64,000 nt of DNA from contig MPUH01000047.1 in the NCBI GenBank assembly GCA_001970955.1, forward strand, positions 62,001 to 126,000. Reading direction: 5' to 3'. Made by a program: the position numbers and the translations under genes. Of this stretch, positions 43,685-53,783 are shown in pieces. The first letter of the stretch is position 1. Each line of letters opens with the position of its first letter. The stretch is from Stentor coeruleus (Eukaryota; Ciliophora; Heterotrichea; Heterotrichida; Stentoridae). The notes below the pieces were generated by a model. The model searched no databases. It was not told where the DNA came from and saw only the letters and a program-made list of their open reading frames with translations.

Positions 43685-45808
43685 CTAAAGAGAGTTCTTG
43701 CAAATAGAACAAATATCTGAACTATTATTGCAAGTATAATGCATAGACTTCTTACAGTGTTTGCATTTAAAAGATCGTTCTTGAGTTAAAGACTTGGTGC
43801 ATTTAAAACATAAAATCGAGTTTTCCTCACATAATTGGCATAAATTCCTATTAGACCCTATCTGGAAATCATTAATAACCCTTTTACACCTTTCACATGT
43901 TTTATTGATTTTTTGGTTAAAATTAGCATAATTTCTAAATATTTCCAATTGATCTTCTGTAAAATTTGTATTGCAAATAATACAATTTATACGTCCCGAA
44001 TTACAAGAATTACAAACATTATGATCAATTTCACTTCTGCATTCAATAGTAAATTCCTGTTTGAATTTGACTTCTTTACATTTATCACATTTGATTTTCA
44101 TTTGATTTATTCCAAATGATATTTGCTGATTTTTTTGTGGACTAGATTTATGACCTATATAAGTTGGTTTAAAAGAAAATTCTGGTATTTTATTAATAGA
44201 GTTTATTTCCGAACAATTATTTATATCTGTATGTTTATTTGTATTTTTAGGCATAGGTTCAGGGTTTATGTATATAGGACTTCGTGGGCTTGACTGGTTA
44301 AACTGAGGACTATCAGAATCAAGTAAAATAAAATCATCCTGATATTCAGAAGGACTTTTTTCTTTATAAGGAATAAATTCATTATGTATACTTTTCAAGT
44401 TTTCATTATATTTTCTCTTCAATCCAAGTTTTTCTTCCTTAAATTTCTCATTAGCTTCTTGAATCTTTTTTGAATAAATTTCTTTTTTTATTCTCTCATT
44501 TTCTTCTTCTCTTCTTCTGTTTTCATCCTCAATTTTCTGTTTAATCTCTAAATCATATCTTCTCTGTTCTTCTATTTGTCTTAATCTCTCTTCCTCTCTT
44601 CTTTTATTCTCATCTTCAATTTTCTGTTTAATTTCAAAATCATATCTTCTCTGTTCTTCAATTTGTCTTAATCTCTCTTCCTCAAGTACTTTTTTTCTTT
44701 CATTTTCAGTATTCCTCTGAATTTCCTTTTCTCTATCTATTTCAAATTGGAAATTCTTTGCACTTTTTATATACACATCTACATTCACTTCTTTATTTAA
44801 ATACATTTTTTTTTGATTACTACTTTGCATTGATTTATAAATATCGCATATTTCTCTATGATCTTTTAAAGATATTTTTTTCATACAATTACAAGCCATA
44901 TCTTCATTATAACATGTTTCCAGAACTTTTGGGAATTTTTTTTTTAAATGATTTATTAAACATTCTAAACAATGACTTTCTTTACACTCTGTTCTGATGA
45001 ACTTTAATTTTTTATGTTCACAGATAATATTATTTAAACCATCACTAATATCATGTATTTCTTGTGATAAAAAAAGATTGATTTCAGGAAATTCTTTTAA
45101 TTGGTTTAGTTTTTCACGAAGAAGATTTTTTTGTTCTAAAGTAGGATTTTTTTTAAAGAATTTTCCTAAAGAATTTAGCGCACTGCTTATATTGCCTTTG
45201 GCCATATAAAGAACAGGGAATTTTTTATGTCCTCTATATTTATTCATACATTTTAGGACTGAAAATATTGGCCCATTGATAATAATTGGAAGTATTAAAG
45301 ACTTTTTATCGCATCCAAGAAGTTCACATTGATTTTCATCTTCATTAATTATCATTATTGTTACTTTTAAACACCTTGCAAACATTTCTAAGTGATATCT
45401 GTTGTTTTTTATATTAAAAAGAGGATTAAATTGTTGACTAACTTTTGCTATACCTACAAGGAAGAGACAAAGACCACAAAGTTCGAGTCTACCTTTGTTT
45501 ATCCTTAACTCATTTAAATCTAAATTTCCTACAGCACAAAAATCAAGCATTTTATTGTAGTATTCAATATAATGTAAAATGCTTTCGTTTACTATTGATG
45601 ATAATAAGCCTTTAAAGTATTCAACAAGTTTTTCAGCTTTAAATTGATTTCGAGATTCATGCAAGTCATTTATATGCAAAAAAATGCTGAATGATAATGC
45701 CCCGAAAAATTTGTAATTATGGTCTATCAATTGTATTTTCAGGTCAAAAAATTCTGAAAGCCTTGTGTGCTGAAAAAGCTCAATAACATATTTCTGTTGT
45801 ATTTCCAT
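43685..45808 (-). CDS. coiled-coil protein with RING-like and Cys-rich C-terminal domains (707 aa)
   Basis: Residues 1-250 are a helical domain I do not recognise. Residues 263-321 hold a Cys/His cluster (ICEHKK, ECKESHCLECLI, ACNCMKK, HREIC) with RING-like spacing. Residues 375-433 contain two near-identical 29-residue charged repeats (EEERLRQIEEQRRYD core), a probable single alpha-helix. The C-terminus (573-705) is a dense series of CxxC pairs (CDKCKEV, CNSCNSG, CIICN, CERCK, CQLCEE, CFKCTK, CKHCKKSMH, CSICKNSL), suggesting at least four zinc sites. The layout (RING-like, helix, zinc array) suggests a ubiquitin-ligase-like or scaffold protein; no exact family is recognised. Start context: TATAATAATTTATGG, inside the first copy of the N-associated repeat. 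Confidence 0.75.
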   Translation of the reverse strand: MEIQQKYVIELFQHTRLSEFFDLKIQLIDHNYKFFGALSFSIFLHINDLHESRNQFKAEKLVEYFKGLLSSIVNESILHYIEYYNKMLDFCAVGNLDLNELRINKGRLELCGLCLFLVGIAKVSQQFNPLFNIKNNRYHLEMFARCLKVTIMIINEDENQCELLGCDKKSLILPIIINGPIFSVLKCMNKYRGHKKFPVLYMAKGNISSALNSLGKFFKKNPTLEQKNLLREKLNQLKEFPEINLFLSQEIHDISDGLNNIICEHKKLKFIRTECKESHCLECLINHLKKKFPKVLETCYNEDMACNCMKKISLKDHREICDIYKSMQSSNQKKMYLNKEVNVDVYIKSAKNFQFEIDREKEIQRNTENERKKVLEEERLRQIEEQRRYDFEIKQKIEDENKRREEERLRQIEEQRRYDLEIKQKIEDENRRREEENERIKKEIYSKKIQEANEKFKEEKLGLKRKYNENLKSIHNEFIPYKEKSPSEYQDDFILLDSDSPQFNQSSPRSPIYINPEPMPKNTNKHTDINNCSEINSINKIPEFSFKPTYIGHKSSPQKNQQISFGINQMKIKCDKCKEVKFKQEFTIECRSEIDHNVCNSCNSGRINCIICNTNFTEDQLEIFRNYANFNQKINKTCERCKRVINDFQIGSNRNLCQLCEENSILCFKCTKSLTQERSFKCKHCKKSMHYTCNNSSDICSICKNSL

Positions 45809-45885
45809 AAATTATTATATGTTTTATTANAAAGCTCAATAACATATTTCTGTTGTATTTCCATAAATTATTATATGTTTTATTA
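45775..45885. repeat. 55-bp direct repeat around an N (probable contig-join artefact)
   Basis: Bases 45775-45829 and 45831-45885 are identical around the N at 45830. The repeat holds the start codon of the Cys-rich protein's gene, so a second, spurious ATG copy lies upstream. Confidence 0.9.
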
Positions 45886-46112
45886 TTTATTAGTCCAAGG
45901 TAAAATGAAGATGTTTTTTAATGTAGATAATTTGTCAAGATTTTTATTCTTATTTATGAAATCTTTATAATTATGAGATAGGCTTATTTCGACTCAAGCA
46001 TAAAATAAAGCACAAATATATTTACAATTTTATTTTAGTTCTGATGAATGAATATAAGTTTTGAATATCCTTAATAATTAACTTATAGTAAACTTGTGTA
46101 AATGTATTTTTA
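45886..46112. other. intergenic, AT-rich
   Basis: Together with the repeat this is just over 300 bp between the LysRS 3' end and the Cys-rich protein gene. Nothing recognised. Confidence 0.5.
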
Positions 46113-47729
46113 TTATCTATTTATTTGAGGCTTCATTGCTGGGAAAAGAAGTACTTCTTTTATATTGCTTTTATTAGTAAGTAGCATTACTAAACGATCA
46201 ATACCAAGTCCCCAACCAGCAGTTGGTGGTAAGCCATATTCAAGACTAGTGCAAAAGTTTTCATCTATAAGTTGAGCTTCATTATCACCCTGTGCTTTTT
46301 GTATAGCCTGAGCTTCAAACAATTCTCTTTGTATAATAGGGTCATTAAGTTCTGTGTAAGAATTGCAAATTTCATGATAGTTGACAAAAAGTTCGAATCT
46401 TTCTGTCAAACTCTTATTATTACGATGGAATTTCGCTAAGGGACTCATAATCTGAGGATGGTCAATGATAAATGTTGGATTAAAACATGAGGGTTCAATA
46501 AATTTTCCACATAGTTTATCAAGCATTCGACTTGGAGTTCTCGGTAATGGGACTTCAACTGAATGCTCATGACACAATTTTTCAAGTAGGGAAATAGAAG
46601 AAAGGCTTGAAAGATCATCTGGAAGTTGTACATTAAGAAGTTGATTTAATGTTGAAATAAGTGATACTCGTTTAAATGGAGGAGTAAAGTCGATTGTCAC
46701 TGGAGTTAAAGATTGATCTGGGTTATATTTAAGTAAATAAGATCCATTTATTGAAAGAACTATACTACTGATAAGTTCTTCTGTTATTTTCATCAAATCA
46801 TAATAATCTGCATAAGCCCAATAAAACTCACAAGTTGTAAATTCAGGATTATGAGTCATATCAATACTTTCATTTCTGAACTGTTTTCCTATTTCAAATA
46901 CTTTTTCAATACCCCCAACTACTAACATCTTAAGATACAATTCAGGAGCAATTCTCATAAATAATTTCATATCCAAATCTTCATGAAATGTTTCAAAAGG
47001 TTTTGCTGCAGCTCCTCCAGGAATCATATTCATCATAGGTGTTTCAACTTCAAGGAAATTTTTATTTATAAGAAACTCTCTTACTTGTTGAATTACCTTT
47101 GCTCTAATTTTAAAAATATTTTGATTATCTGGGTTCATTATAAGATCTAAATATCTTTGTCTAAATCTAGTTTCCATATCTTTAAGTCCAGTATGTCCTG
47201 GCATCATATGTAAACAATGTGAAAGAATTTGAACTTTCCATGGAAGAATGCTTAGTTCACCATCACTACCTTTAGGTGATGAACGAGCTGGAATTCCAAT
47301 AGCTCCAATAATATCTCCTCTATGGATTTTATTTAAATCTTCAAATTCTTCTTTGTATATTTTTTTATCTACCATAATCTGTAAGTTCACCCCTTCTGCA
47401 AGTATATCAATAAACATAAGTTTTCCGTATTTCCTTATATTGACAACTCTTCCAGCTATTGAAACTTCATCATTAGACTTTTCTCCTTTGGTAAGATATG
47501 AATACTTATTGATAAACTCAGGTACTGATGTATTTATTTGGAATTTATGAGGATAAGGGTTTATGTTTTGTTCTTTCATGTCATTCAAAAACTTAACTCT
47601 ATTCTTATAATAAGCTACAGGGTCAAAGTCTTTATCCACCCCTTTAGCTTGACTTAAAACAGGATTTTTAGTACTTTCGGAACTAAAAACTCTATATAAG
47701 CCAATAGTATTCTTCAAATACCTTAGCAT
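46113..47729 (-). CDS. lysyl-tRNA synthetase, class II, probably mitochondrial or dual-targeted
   Basis: The enzyme charges tRNA-Lys. The N-terminus ([20 protein letters not shown]) is short, basic and hydroxylated, as expected for a mitochondrial presequence. An OB-fold anticodon-binding domain follows (about 80-175, with [20 protein letters not shown]), then the class II core: motif 1 ([20 protein letters not shown]), motif 2 ([20 protein letters not shown], 285-304) and motif 3 ([11 protein letters not shown]) near the C-terminus. At 538 aa it is close to the usual length. Because motif 2 matches eukaryotic cytosolic KARS well, one gene could serve both compartments through alternative starts. 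The upstream context is TATATAAAAAATG. Confidence 0.95.
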   Translation of the reverse strand: MLRYLKNTIGLYRVFSSESTKNPVLSQAKGVDKDFDPVAYYKNRVKFLNDMKEQNINPYPHKFQINTSVPEFINKYSYLTKGEKSNDEVSIAGRVVNIRKYGKLMFIDILAEGVNLQIMVDKKIYKEEFEDLNKIHRGDIIGAIGIPARSSPKGSDGELSILPWKVQILSHCLHMMPGHTGLKDMETRFRQRYLDLIMNPDNQNIFKIRAKVIQQVREFLINKNFLEVETPMMNMIPGGAAAKPFETFHEDLDMKLFMRIAPELYLKMLVVGGIEKVFEIGKQFRNESIDMTHNPEFTTCEFYWAYADYYDLMKITEELISSIVLSINGSYLLKYNPDQSLTPVTIDFTPPFKRVSLISTLNQLLNVQLPDDLSSLSSISLLEKLCHEHSVEVPLPRTPSRMLDKLCGKFIEPSCFNPTFIIDHPQIMSPLAKFHRNNKSLTERFELFVNYHEICNSYTELNDPIIQRELFEAQAIQKAQGDNEAQLIDENFCTSLEYGLPPTAGWGLGIDRLVMLLTNKSNIKEVLLFPAMKPQINR

Positions 47730-47762
47730 TTTTTATATAGTTTGTTTAGTTTTATTTTATAG

Positions 47763-48530
47763 TTATTTTAAAGATATTATTACTACTTTATATTGTATAT
47801 AGTCAGTTTTTTAAGTGAAGTGACTATAATGTTTTCAATTGCAACAACGTAAATTATGTGGATATCAGTAGATTTTTTTTGAATAATTGTATTGATGATA
47901 CACTGAATGATTTTTTTATTTGTGAGTTTATCAACAATACCACTAGTCATGAGTATAAAATCATACCCGATATGTATATTAAAAACTCTAATGTTAGAAG
48001 TTGGTTTAATACTTCAGGATTGCCTACATATTTAGGAATTTTAGCCTCGAAATCTTAAATGCTTCTGCTCACTAAAAGTTTTCCTGAGAATATTCTGAAA
48101 GGTACCATAATCTTATGATCTGAGGTTATTTGAGACTTTTCTGATAAACTTTTCCTCTATTTTTCCTATCCTCTGGTGTTCGACTGGGTCATTAGGTTTA
48201 TGGTTTTTAGTTAAAATATAGATTTATTTCCTTTATTCTCCGCTCATAATTGACCTTAAATTATCAATATTAGCTGCATAACAAATATCCACTACAATGT
48301 CCATCATAAACTCCAAAAAAGGAATATCTTGTCCAGATCCTAAACTCGATCAGTAGGTTTATTAGCATTTATTATCATACTCACACAGTTTTCATTATAA
48401 ATCCTTGCCAAACCTCAATCAGTACTTGCTTCATAGCTTTGACTGAGCAATTCTCTTTTATTCAAACATTTACTTGATTTCGATAAAATAAAAACTTTAG
48501 ACTTTTTGATAATCTGAAAATTTTTGCCAT
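47763..48530 (-). pseudogene. decayed PP2C-family protein phosphatase
   Basis: On the minus strand, fragments of a PP2C phosphatase appear in the right order across three frames. They are NKRELLSQSYEASTD then GLARIYNEN near 48380-48464; FFGVYDGHCSG (metal-binding block; normally FFGVYDGHGG) near 48290-48322; KNHKPNDPVEHQRIGK near 48157-48206; RIFSGKLLVSRSI and DFEAKIPKYVGNPEV near 48010-48098; and KLTNKKIIQCIINTI near 47885-47927, with IENIIVTS following. Several in-frame stops and frameshifts interrupt it, and the metal-binding glycine after the His is lost. Much intervening sequence is also missing. No intact copy is in this window. It explains the coding-like but meaningless plus-strand frame at 47858-48058. 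I know the PP2C motifs well, so the family call is firm. Confidence 0.9.
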
Positions 48531-48716
48531 TCTATACTTGGATTAAAATCCTAGCTTTAAATATTACATTATCTGCTGAAATCTAATTTTTTTTATTTTA
48601 AGAAAACAATAAGAATTTTCTAACTAAATACACTTAACTGATCTAGTAAAATTTTTCCGACTAGAGTTGTCGTGTTCATATTTATATTAGTTTAGAGGGC
48701 ATATCTTAGATGATTT

Positions 48717-49835
48717 TCATTTATGATCAGAATTTTGTTGCCATTTTCTGGCTTTGCTTAAAGGAATGCGACTTTCCCCTGGCACCGGCTTGGCCATAAT
48801 CTTGCTTTTTAATATCGACTCTGAAGAAAACTCTGGGTATTGGACTTCAATTGGCTTATCACCAAAATTAGAACTAGACATATTCATAGCTTCAAACATA
48901 TCCTGATCAAGTTTAGCTATTGAATTCTCATCATATGCATATCTTGGTTCAGCAAAAAGAGGCTCTTTTCTAAAACAAGCTAGCATTTCACTAAGGATTT
49001 CATTGCACTCTTTAAGATCCTTTAGCTTATGATAAACATCTTTAAGTTCTTCTTCATATTGAAAAGCTGAAGAATTTTTCAAACTTTTTAACTTCACAAT
49101 CTCACTTTCTAACTTAGCCACATTTGCTATAGCTTGTGGTAATCTTGGGTCTTCCTCAGGGTCAATTTGTTGTTTTTCAAGCTTTTCCAGTTTTGCTTCT
49201 ATAGATGCAATGGTTTCATTTTCATGTTTTTTCGTTTTTTGAATTTTATTTAATGTTACTTGCAATGTACTAACCCTATCAGCAAGTTTTTCTTTATTTT
49301 TTCTAAGTTCCATAATTTCTTCTTTAGCTTTTATAATAAGTTCTTTTTCTTTGGATTGGTTTTGCTTGACGGTTGGTTCAACATCGTAGTATTTTTTATG
49401 TAAAATTGAACTGTTTTCTTTTTCACTACCTGGACTTCTTTTTTCTTTTGAACTTGGGGATTGATAAAAACGATTATTAAGTGGGGGTTTACGTGGCTTA
49501 TCAGAATCAACACTACATGGACTACCTTCTGAACTTTTTTGACTAGGACGAACAAACTGGATTCTTGTACCGAATTGTGAAGCAGAAGCTTTTCTATAAT
49601 GACTTGATGATTTTTCTGATGAATGTTCGTTTGGAATTGATGGTAAAACATTAAGTTCTAATGCCCTATCTTTTAAAATGTAAGATGAGTTCATTTTGAT
49701 CTCAAGTTTTTTAGGAGACTCTGGGTTTTTCCTTCTTACACAATTCACGTAATCGATTGAGTTTTTGAGTTTGAAAAGAATTGAATCTTCTTCTTTGATC
49801 ATTATATATGAATTGTTTAGCGATTTTGTTTCCAT
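48717..49835 (-). CDS. coiled-coil protein with Ser/Pro-rich N-terminal half (372 aa)
   Basis: Residues 1-150 are rich in Ser, Pro and Lys with many SP/SPK sites (SPKKLE, SPSSKEKRSPGSEKENSS), probably disordered and phosphorylated. About 155-285 is coiled coil (KAKEEIMELRKNKEKLADRV). The C-terminal 80 residues are mixed, ending with a basic SKARKW segment. The start is ATG in TTATAAATGG context. I do not recognise the family. Cytoskeletal or basal-body association would be typical but is unsupported by a specific motif. Confidence 0.7.
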   Translation of the reverse strand: METKSLNNSYIMIKEEDSILFKLKNSIDYVNCVRRKNPESPKKLEIKMNSSYILKDRALELNVLPSIPNEHSSEKSSSHYRKASASQFGTRIQFVRPSQKSSEGSPCSVDSDKPRKPPLNNRFYQSPSSKEKRSPGSEKENSSILHKKYYDVEPTVKQNQSKEKELIIKAKEEIMELRKNKEKLADRVSTLQVTLNKIQKTKKHENETIASIEAKLEKLEKQQIDPEEDPRLPQAIANVAKLESEIVKLKSLKNSSAFQYEEELKDVYHKLKDLKECNEILSEMLACFRKEPLFAEPRYAYDENSIAKLDQDMFEAMNMSSSNFGDKPIEVQYPEFSSESILKSKIMAKPVPGESRIPLSKARKWQQNSDHK

Positions 49836-50904
49836 TTATAACAGTTGATGTATTTTATTTTTCAAGTGTTTTCGAAGTATTGAGGATTTATTGGTTGATA
49901 TGATTTACCGCAAGCTTATGAACTCTTTTAGTTTATTGATAATATAAGGGTATTAATTTTTGTATCTTTTTTAGTTCTGTTATGATTTTCTTCAAGTAAT
50001 TTTTTTAACTTATCTTTATAAAATTATATTTCGATTTTTTTATGCTTTTTATTTCTATGTTTTTTTAGGTGTATTATATACAGTTATTTTTATAATTATT
50101 GTTTTTGTTTTGATTTAAGACTGATGCTTAAATAAATATTTTTTTTGGCTGCTTATGAAAAAACCTCGAATTATTATCCAGTTCTTTTATTTTCATTAAT
50201 TGGCTATTTTGATATACTATGGGATTATAAAACTGTTTTATCATATATTTTAGATATTTTTAATACAATACTTTTGGTATATATTTAAAAATCTGCTATA
50301 CTTTTACTTGATTTCTTAGTATTATTTATTACTGGCTCCTATACTCAAAGTCTATATTTATAAATCATAGGAAAAATATATGGAATAATGGAATTTGTAT
50401 TCAACTTTACCGTAAAGGAAGTTTTATTCCTAGTCAGTATGAACTTGAATTAAAGATAAAATCTGCATGATCGATAGTGTTTAAGATACAATTTTCTATT
50501 TTCCTATAAAAATATCAGTGTTGTGAGTTTTATAGCTTAAAAACCGAAGTATATAGTATCTGATTTAAAATATAAATAAAAGTCATTGTTGATTTGTTTT
50601 ACTTTAATCCTTCAGATTATTCAGAAAACTATAATACTTTAAGAAGTTAAATAATTTATCAAGAAACTTACTGGGAAACTTATGTCTAAGATAAACTGCA
50701 CTACCCTTTACACACCAGGAAAAGTATTAATTTTCAACAACTAAAATCAACAAGAAACAACAATTTTCTAAATTCTAACACCCAACAATAACTGGTCCTT
50801 TAAATTCTCTAATTGCATCAAACGCTGTCAAAATTTTAGTCTTATAGTTTCTTACAATTAAAATTTCCCTAATAATTTTCGTATCTTTTAAGTTTAAGTT
50901 ATTT
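49836..50904. other. intergenic, AT-rich
   Basis: It contains one short coding-like stretch near 50380-50470 (NNGICIQLYRKGSFIPSQYE, then a stop) of uncertain meaning. Otherwise nothing recognised. Confidence 0.5.
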
Positions 50905-51519
50905 TTAACTTTTTTGTTGCCTTCTAAGCCTCATTCCTGGAACAAAACTCAGCCCTACACCGAAAACACAAGCAGCACAGCATCCAAGTAAGAAAACTCC
51001 TATTGCAATATATGACATGATAAGTATAGCCAATACCATTGCAAACATACTATAATAAGTGTTATAACAATTTTCATCTGTAAATAACTGCACACTTCCA
51101 ACAACAATCCACACAAAATTAAACAAAGCTATAAGTAAATACGAAACTTTACAGCATTTAACCCAGCATTTCTTATTATTTTGATTGTTTAATGCAAGCT
51201 TTCTCATGAAAAAAGCCATAACAATGCTTAATGAGTTTATAACAGCCCATACAATAAGCCAATGCCTTTATAAAACTTACCTTTCGTTATTGTCACAGGA
51301 TTTTTCAGATGAGCCAAGAATGGCTGCAATTATGACATCCTGGGTAGTATTTACAAGGATTATGATAATAATAAGTGTTAAGATCAATCCAAATAAAGTC
51401 TTTTTACGGTATCGTAGTGGGTCTTGCATGTTACGATTGTTGATAGCTTGATTGTGATGATTGTCAATTTCTAGCTCGATGTTGTTGGGTGTTGCGTTTG
51501 GGGCTTTATTTAGTTCCAT
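50905..51519 (-). CDS. four-transmembrane-segment protein, one 15-nt intron
   Basis: The exons are 51519-51281 and 51265-50905, giving 199 aa. The N-terminus is soluble-looking (about 45 residues). Four membrane segments follow: TLFGLILTLIIIIILVN, WLIVWAVINSLSIVMAFF, SYLLIALFNFVWIVVGS and MFAMVLAILIMSYIAIGVFL, then a Cys-bearing GCCAACVFGVG segment and a basic tail. An upstream in-frame ATG at 51582 would add 21 residues with a hydrophobic stretch. I prefer 51519 because its context (TATAATAATGG) matches the local start pattern. Intron removal joins the frames after AG|GCAT. I do not recognise the family; ciliates have large groups of small four-TM proteins of unknown role. Confidence 0.8.
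51266..51280 (-). other. 15-nt intron in the four-TM protein gene
   Basis: Read on the minus strand: GTAAGTTTTATAAAG. The unspliced frame stops within the intron at TAA. The spliced frame adds the second, third and fourth membrane segments. Confidence 0.9.
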
Positions 51520-52650
51520 TATTATATAAGTTAAGTAAAAAAAAATTAGATTTGGAATTAAGGCCATTAGGAAATTTTTCATATGTGTTGAATTTATATG
51601 AATATATGAAAAATCTGATGGGCTTAAAATCTTGAGATAGGAAGTATGGTTTTTTGTTGATAAAATATACTTTTTAGGCTTTTGCGACGAATTCGCTTAT
51701 AAAAATAAATTAAAAGGATTAGAGTTGATAGTAACTAGAAATAATCATTTAAGTAAATTTAGGTAAAAATATTTCAGTTTAAAAAAATAACATAGATAGA
51801 GGATAATTAGAGTGAATCTATTGAAATTTGAATGTAATAAATATATGAAGAGAAGAATAAAATATCGATTGGAGTAGTGTGAAATTGTTAAGAGTAGGTT
51901 AGAAATTACAAAAGATTTATTATGTTTGATGAATTATATGCTGAGTATTTACGGAACTCTGAAAACAAAAGGAGCCTTCTGGTTGCTTCTTGTAAGTGAT
52001 CAGGAATGGTAAAATACATACACGAAAGTGTCTAAAAGCTTGGATATTCTCCTAAAAAGAGGCATAGATAAAAGCTAGTACAAGCTATATAAATGCAGTT
52101 TTTCATGAATACAAAATAGGGTAATATTATTCTTTGTCATATATCTACTAACTGAATAGTATATGAATATAATTTAAAGGAATAATGAAAAAGATTACAT
52201 ATTTCATTGATAATCACTTATAGAATTTCAAGTTTCTCACTATTATATCTTATAGTAAACATATTAAATAAATACATTTAATTATCAAACCATAAAATTA
52301 GCATATTTTTTCGCTGATTTTCCATCAGGAGTCAGAAGAATCAATCGTGTGTATAATTTGAGAATAACAATACATAAAAAAGCATTTTATCCGATACTAA
52401 TAATACCTTATTACCTAATAAAAGAGTAAAATTTAATACTAATAAACTTAAATCCGACCACACAGCAAAAATAATTTCCTAACTCCTAAGAAATTCCATC
52501 TTCAACATAAATTCTTATAAAATCCCATCTAAACTATCACATATAAACCCAACAATTTTAACTAAAAATCACATTAACTAAATCGAAAAATATTTTTAAA
52601 AGAATCATTCTACCCATAATTAAATTTAGTCATACTTAAACTATTAATAG
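51520..52650. other. intergenic, AT-rich
   Basis: It includes the alternative upstream start of the TM gene. Otherwise there is no coding segment or RNA gene that I recognise. Confidence 0.5.
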
Positions 52651-53658
52651 CTAATCATAAACTACCGGTTGTTGATAATCATCGAAATCTTTTTTGAAAT
52701 GCTGGTTAACTTTAAAGTAACTGTATAAAGAAAACAGCACATGTAAACTTTCAATATGACTTTTATTATTTGAAAGTTTATGAATAGGTATACCAAGTAC
52801 AGCGCATACAATCTGAATATACCCATCAAGGCTAATATCAAGATCAGGTCCAGGTAATTCTACATTTTTAAGCATTTCTTCTATATCTGGATGCCACACA
52901 TCCATTAAAGTTTCAAAATCAGGCATTGATTGTGAATAAGTTACACTAGAAGGTGGTTTGCTTCTATGTGCATCATTAATCGTACTTATCCATCTAGTAA
53001 TTTGTTTTGGGTTCTTATCAGCATTTTCTATAGACCTTACTACGCTTTGTCCTGTACCAGGTCTTTTAATTTTTGGTTTAAGTTTGATTTCAAGTAAAGC
53101 TGGGTCGCTTTGGTTAAGTTTAGGCTCATCTAGGACCATAATCCCCAGGACTTCTTCTGATGTATCAGGCCTGGGGACTTTTAAAAACGCGTCTACTTCT
53201 CCAATAGCAGCAATGTAGTCAGGGATAAAAGGCCTAACTTTAGTCTCTAAATCAATCTGATGAGGCTTGTAACGTTGGATATATTGGAATAATTCTTTGA
53301 TTTCTTGGGAAACTTGAAGGTTAGCATAGTCTGCAGGGTTGTATGCATTTTTTATGTTTTGAACCTGTTCTTCGTCGTCACCTTCATCTTGAGATTGCTT
53401 ATTGACTGTTTGTCCTTTGAAAGTAGGGTTTAAAGCCTTAGCTTTTTGAGGGCTTCCGTAATCGGAATCGTGGGATGAGTTATCGTTACCGCCTGCTTCA
53501 TTCTCTTCTCCACTAGGGATTTCGTTTTCATCACTATCATTAATTTCGAAAGCTTCATCATAATGCATATCTTTAACATCTTCTACTTTTTTCATCTCTG
53601 GGCCGTCATTTTCTTCATAGTATTCTGAACCTTGAAGAGAACTGCTGTCACTTTCCAT
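52651..53658 (-). CDS. IFT46: intraflagellar transport protein 46
   Basis: IFT46 is a core subunit of IFT-B, the anterograde intraflagellar transport complex, and is needed for outer-arm dynein transport in Chlamydomonas. The acidic, disordered N-terminus (residues 1-100) and the conserved domain are typical: AYNPADYANLQVSQEIKELF, YIQRYKPHQIDLETKVRPFI, IPDYIAAIGEVDAFLKVPRP, HRSKPPSSVTYSQSMPDFET, and a C-terminal LFSLYSYFKVNQHFK. At 335 aa the length is normal. TATAA abuts the ATG (GTATAAATGG). Its gene lies 125 nt from the kinase gene on the same strand. Confidence 0.97.
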   Translation of the reverse strand: MESDSSSLQGSEYYEENDGPEMKKVEDVKDMHYDEAFEINDSDENEIPSGEENEAGGNDNSSHDSDYGSPQKAKALNPTFKGQTVNKQSQDEGDDEEQVQNIKNAYNPADYANLQVSQEIKELFQYIQRYKPHQIDLETKVRPFIPDYIAAIGEVDAFLKVPRPDTSEEVLGIMVLDEPKLNQSDPALLEIKLKPKIKRPGTGQSVVRSIENADKNPKQITRWISTINDAHRSKPPSSVTYSQSMPDFETLMDVWHPDIEEMLKNVELPGPDLDISLDGYIQIVCAVLGIPIHKLSNNKSHIESLHVLFSLYSYFKVNQHFKKDFDDYQQPVVYD

Positions 53659-53783
53659 TTATACAAAATTAAAAAATATGCTGAATTCTTAATGCTTACA
53701 TTATAAGTAATTTATATTCACACGACTTTACAATTATTTATTTAATAATGGTCTGCTTCTATCCCTTCTAGGAGCAACTGAGA

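Noticed and set aside
47858-48058. A plus-strand 66-codon frame that looks coding
   Set aside because: It is the antisense of the PP2C pseudogene; the minus-strand motifs explain its composition.
50380-50470. A short coding-like stretch (NNGICIQLYRKGSFIPSQYE)
   Set aside because: Too short, no start in good context and no recognised family; may be chance.
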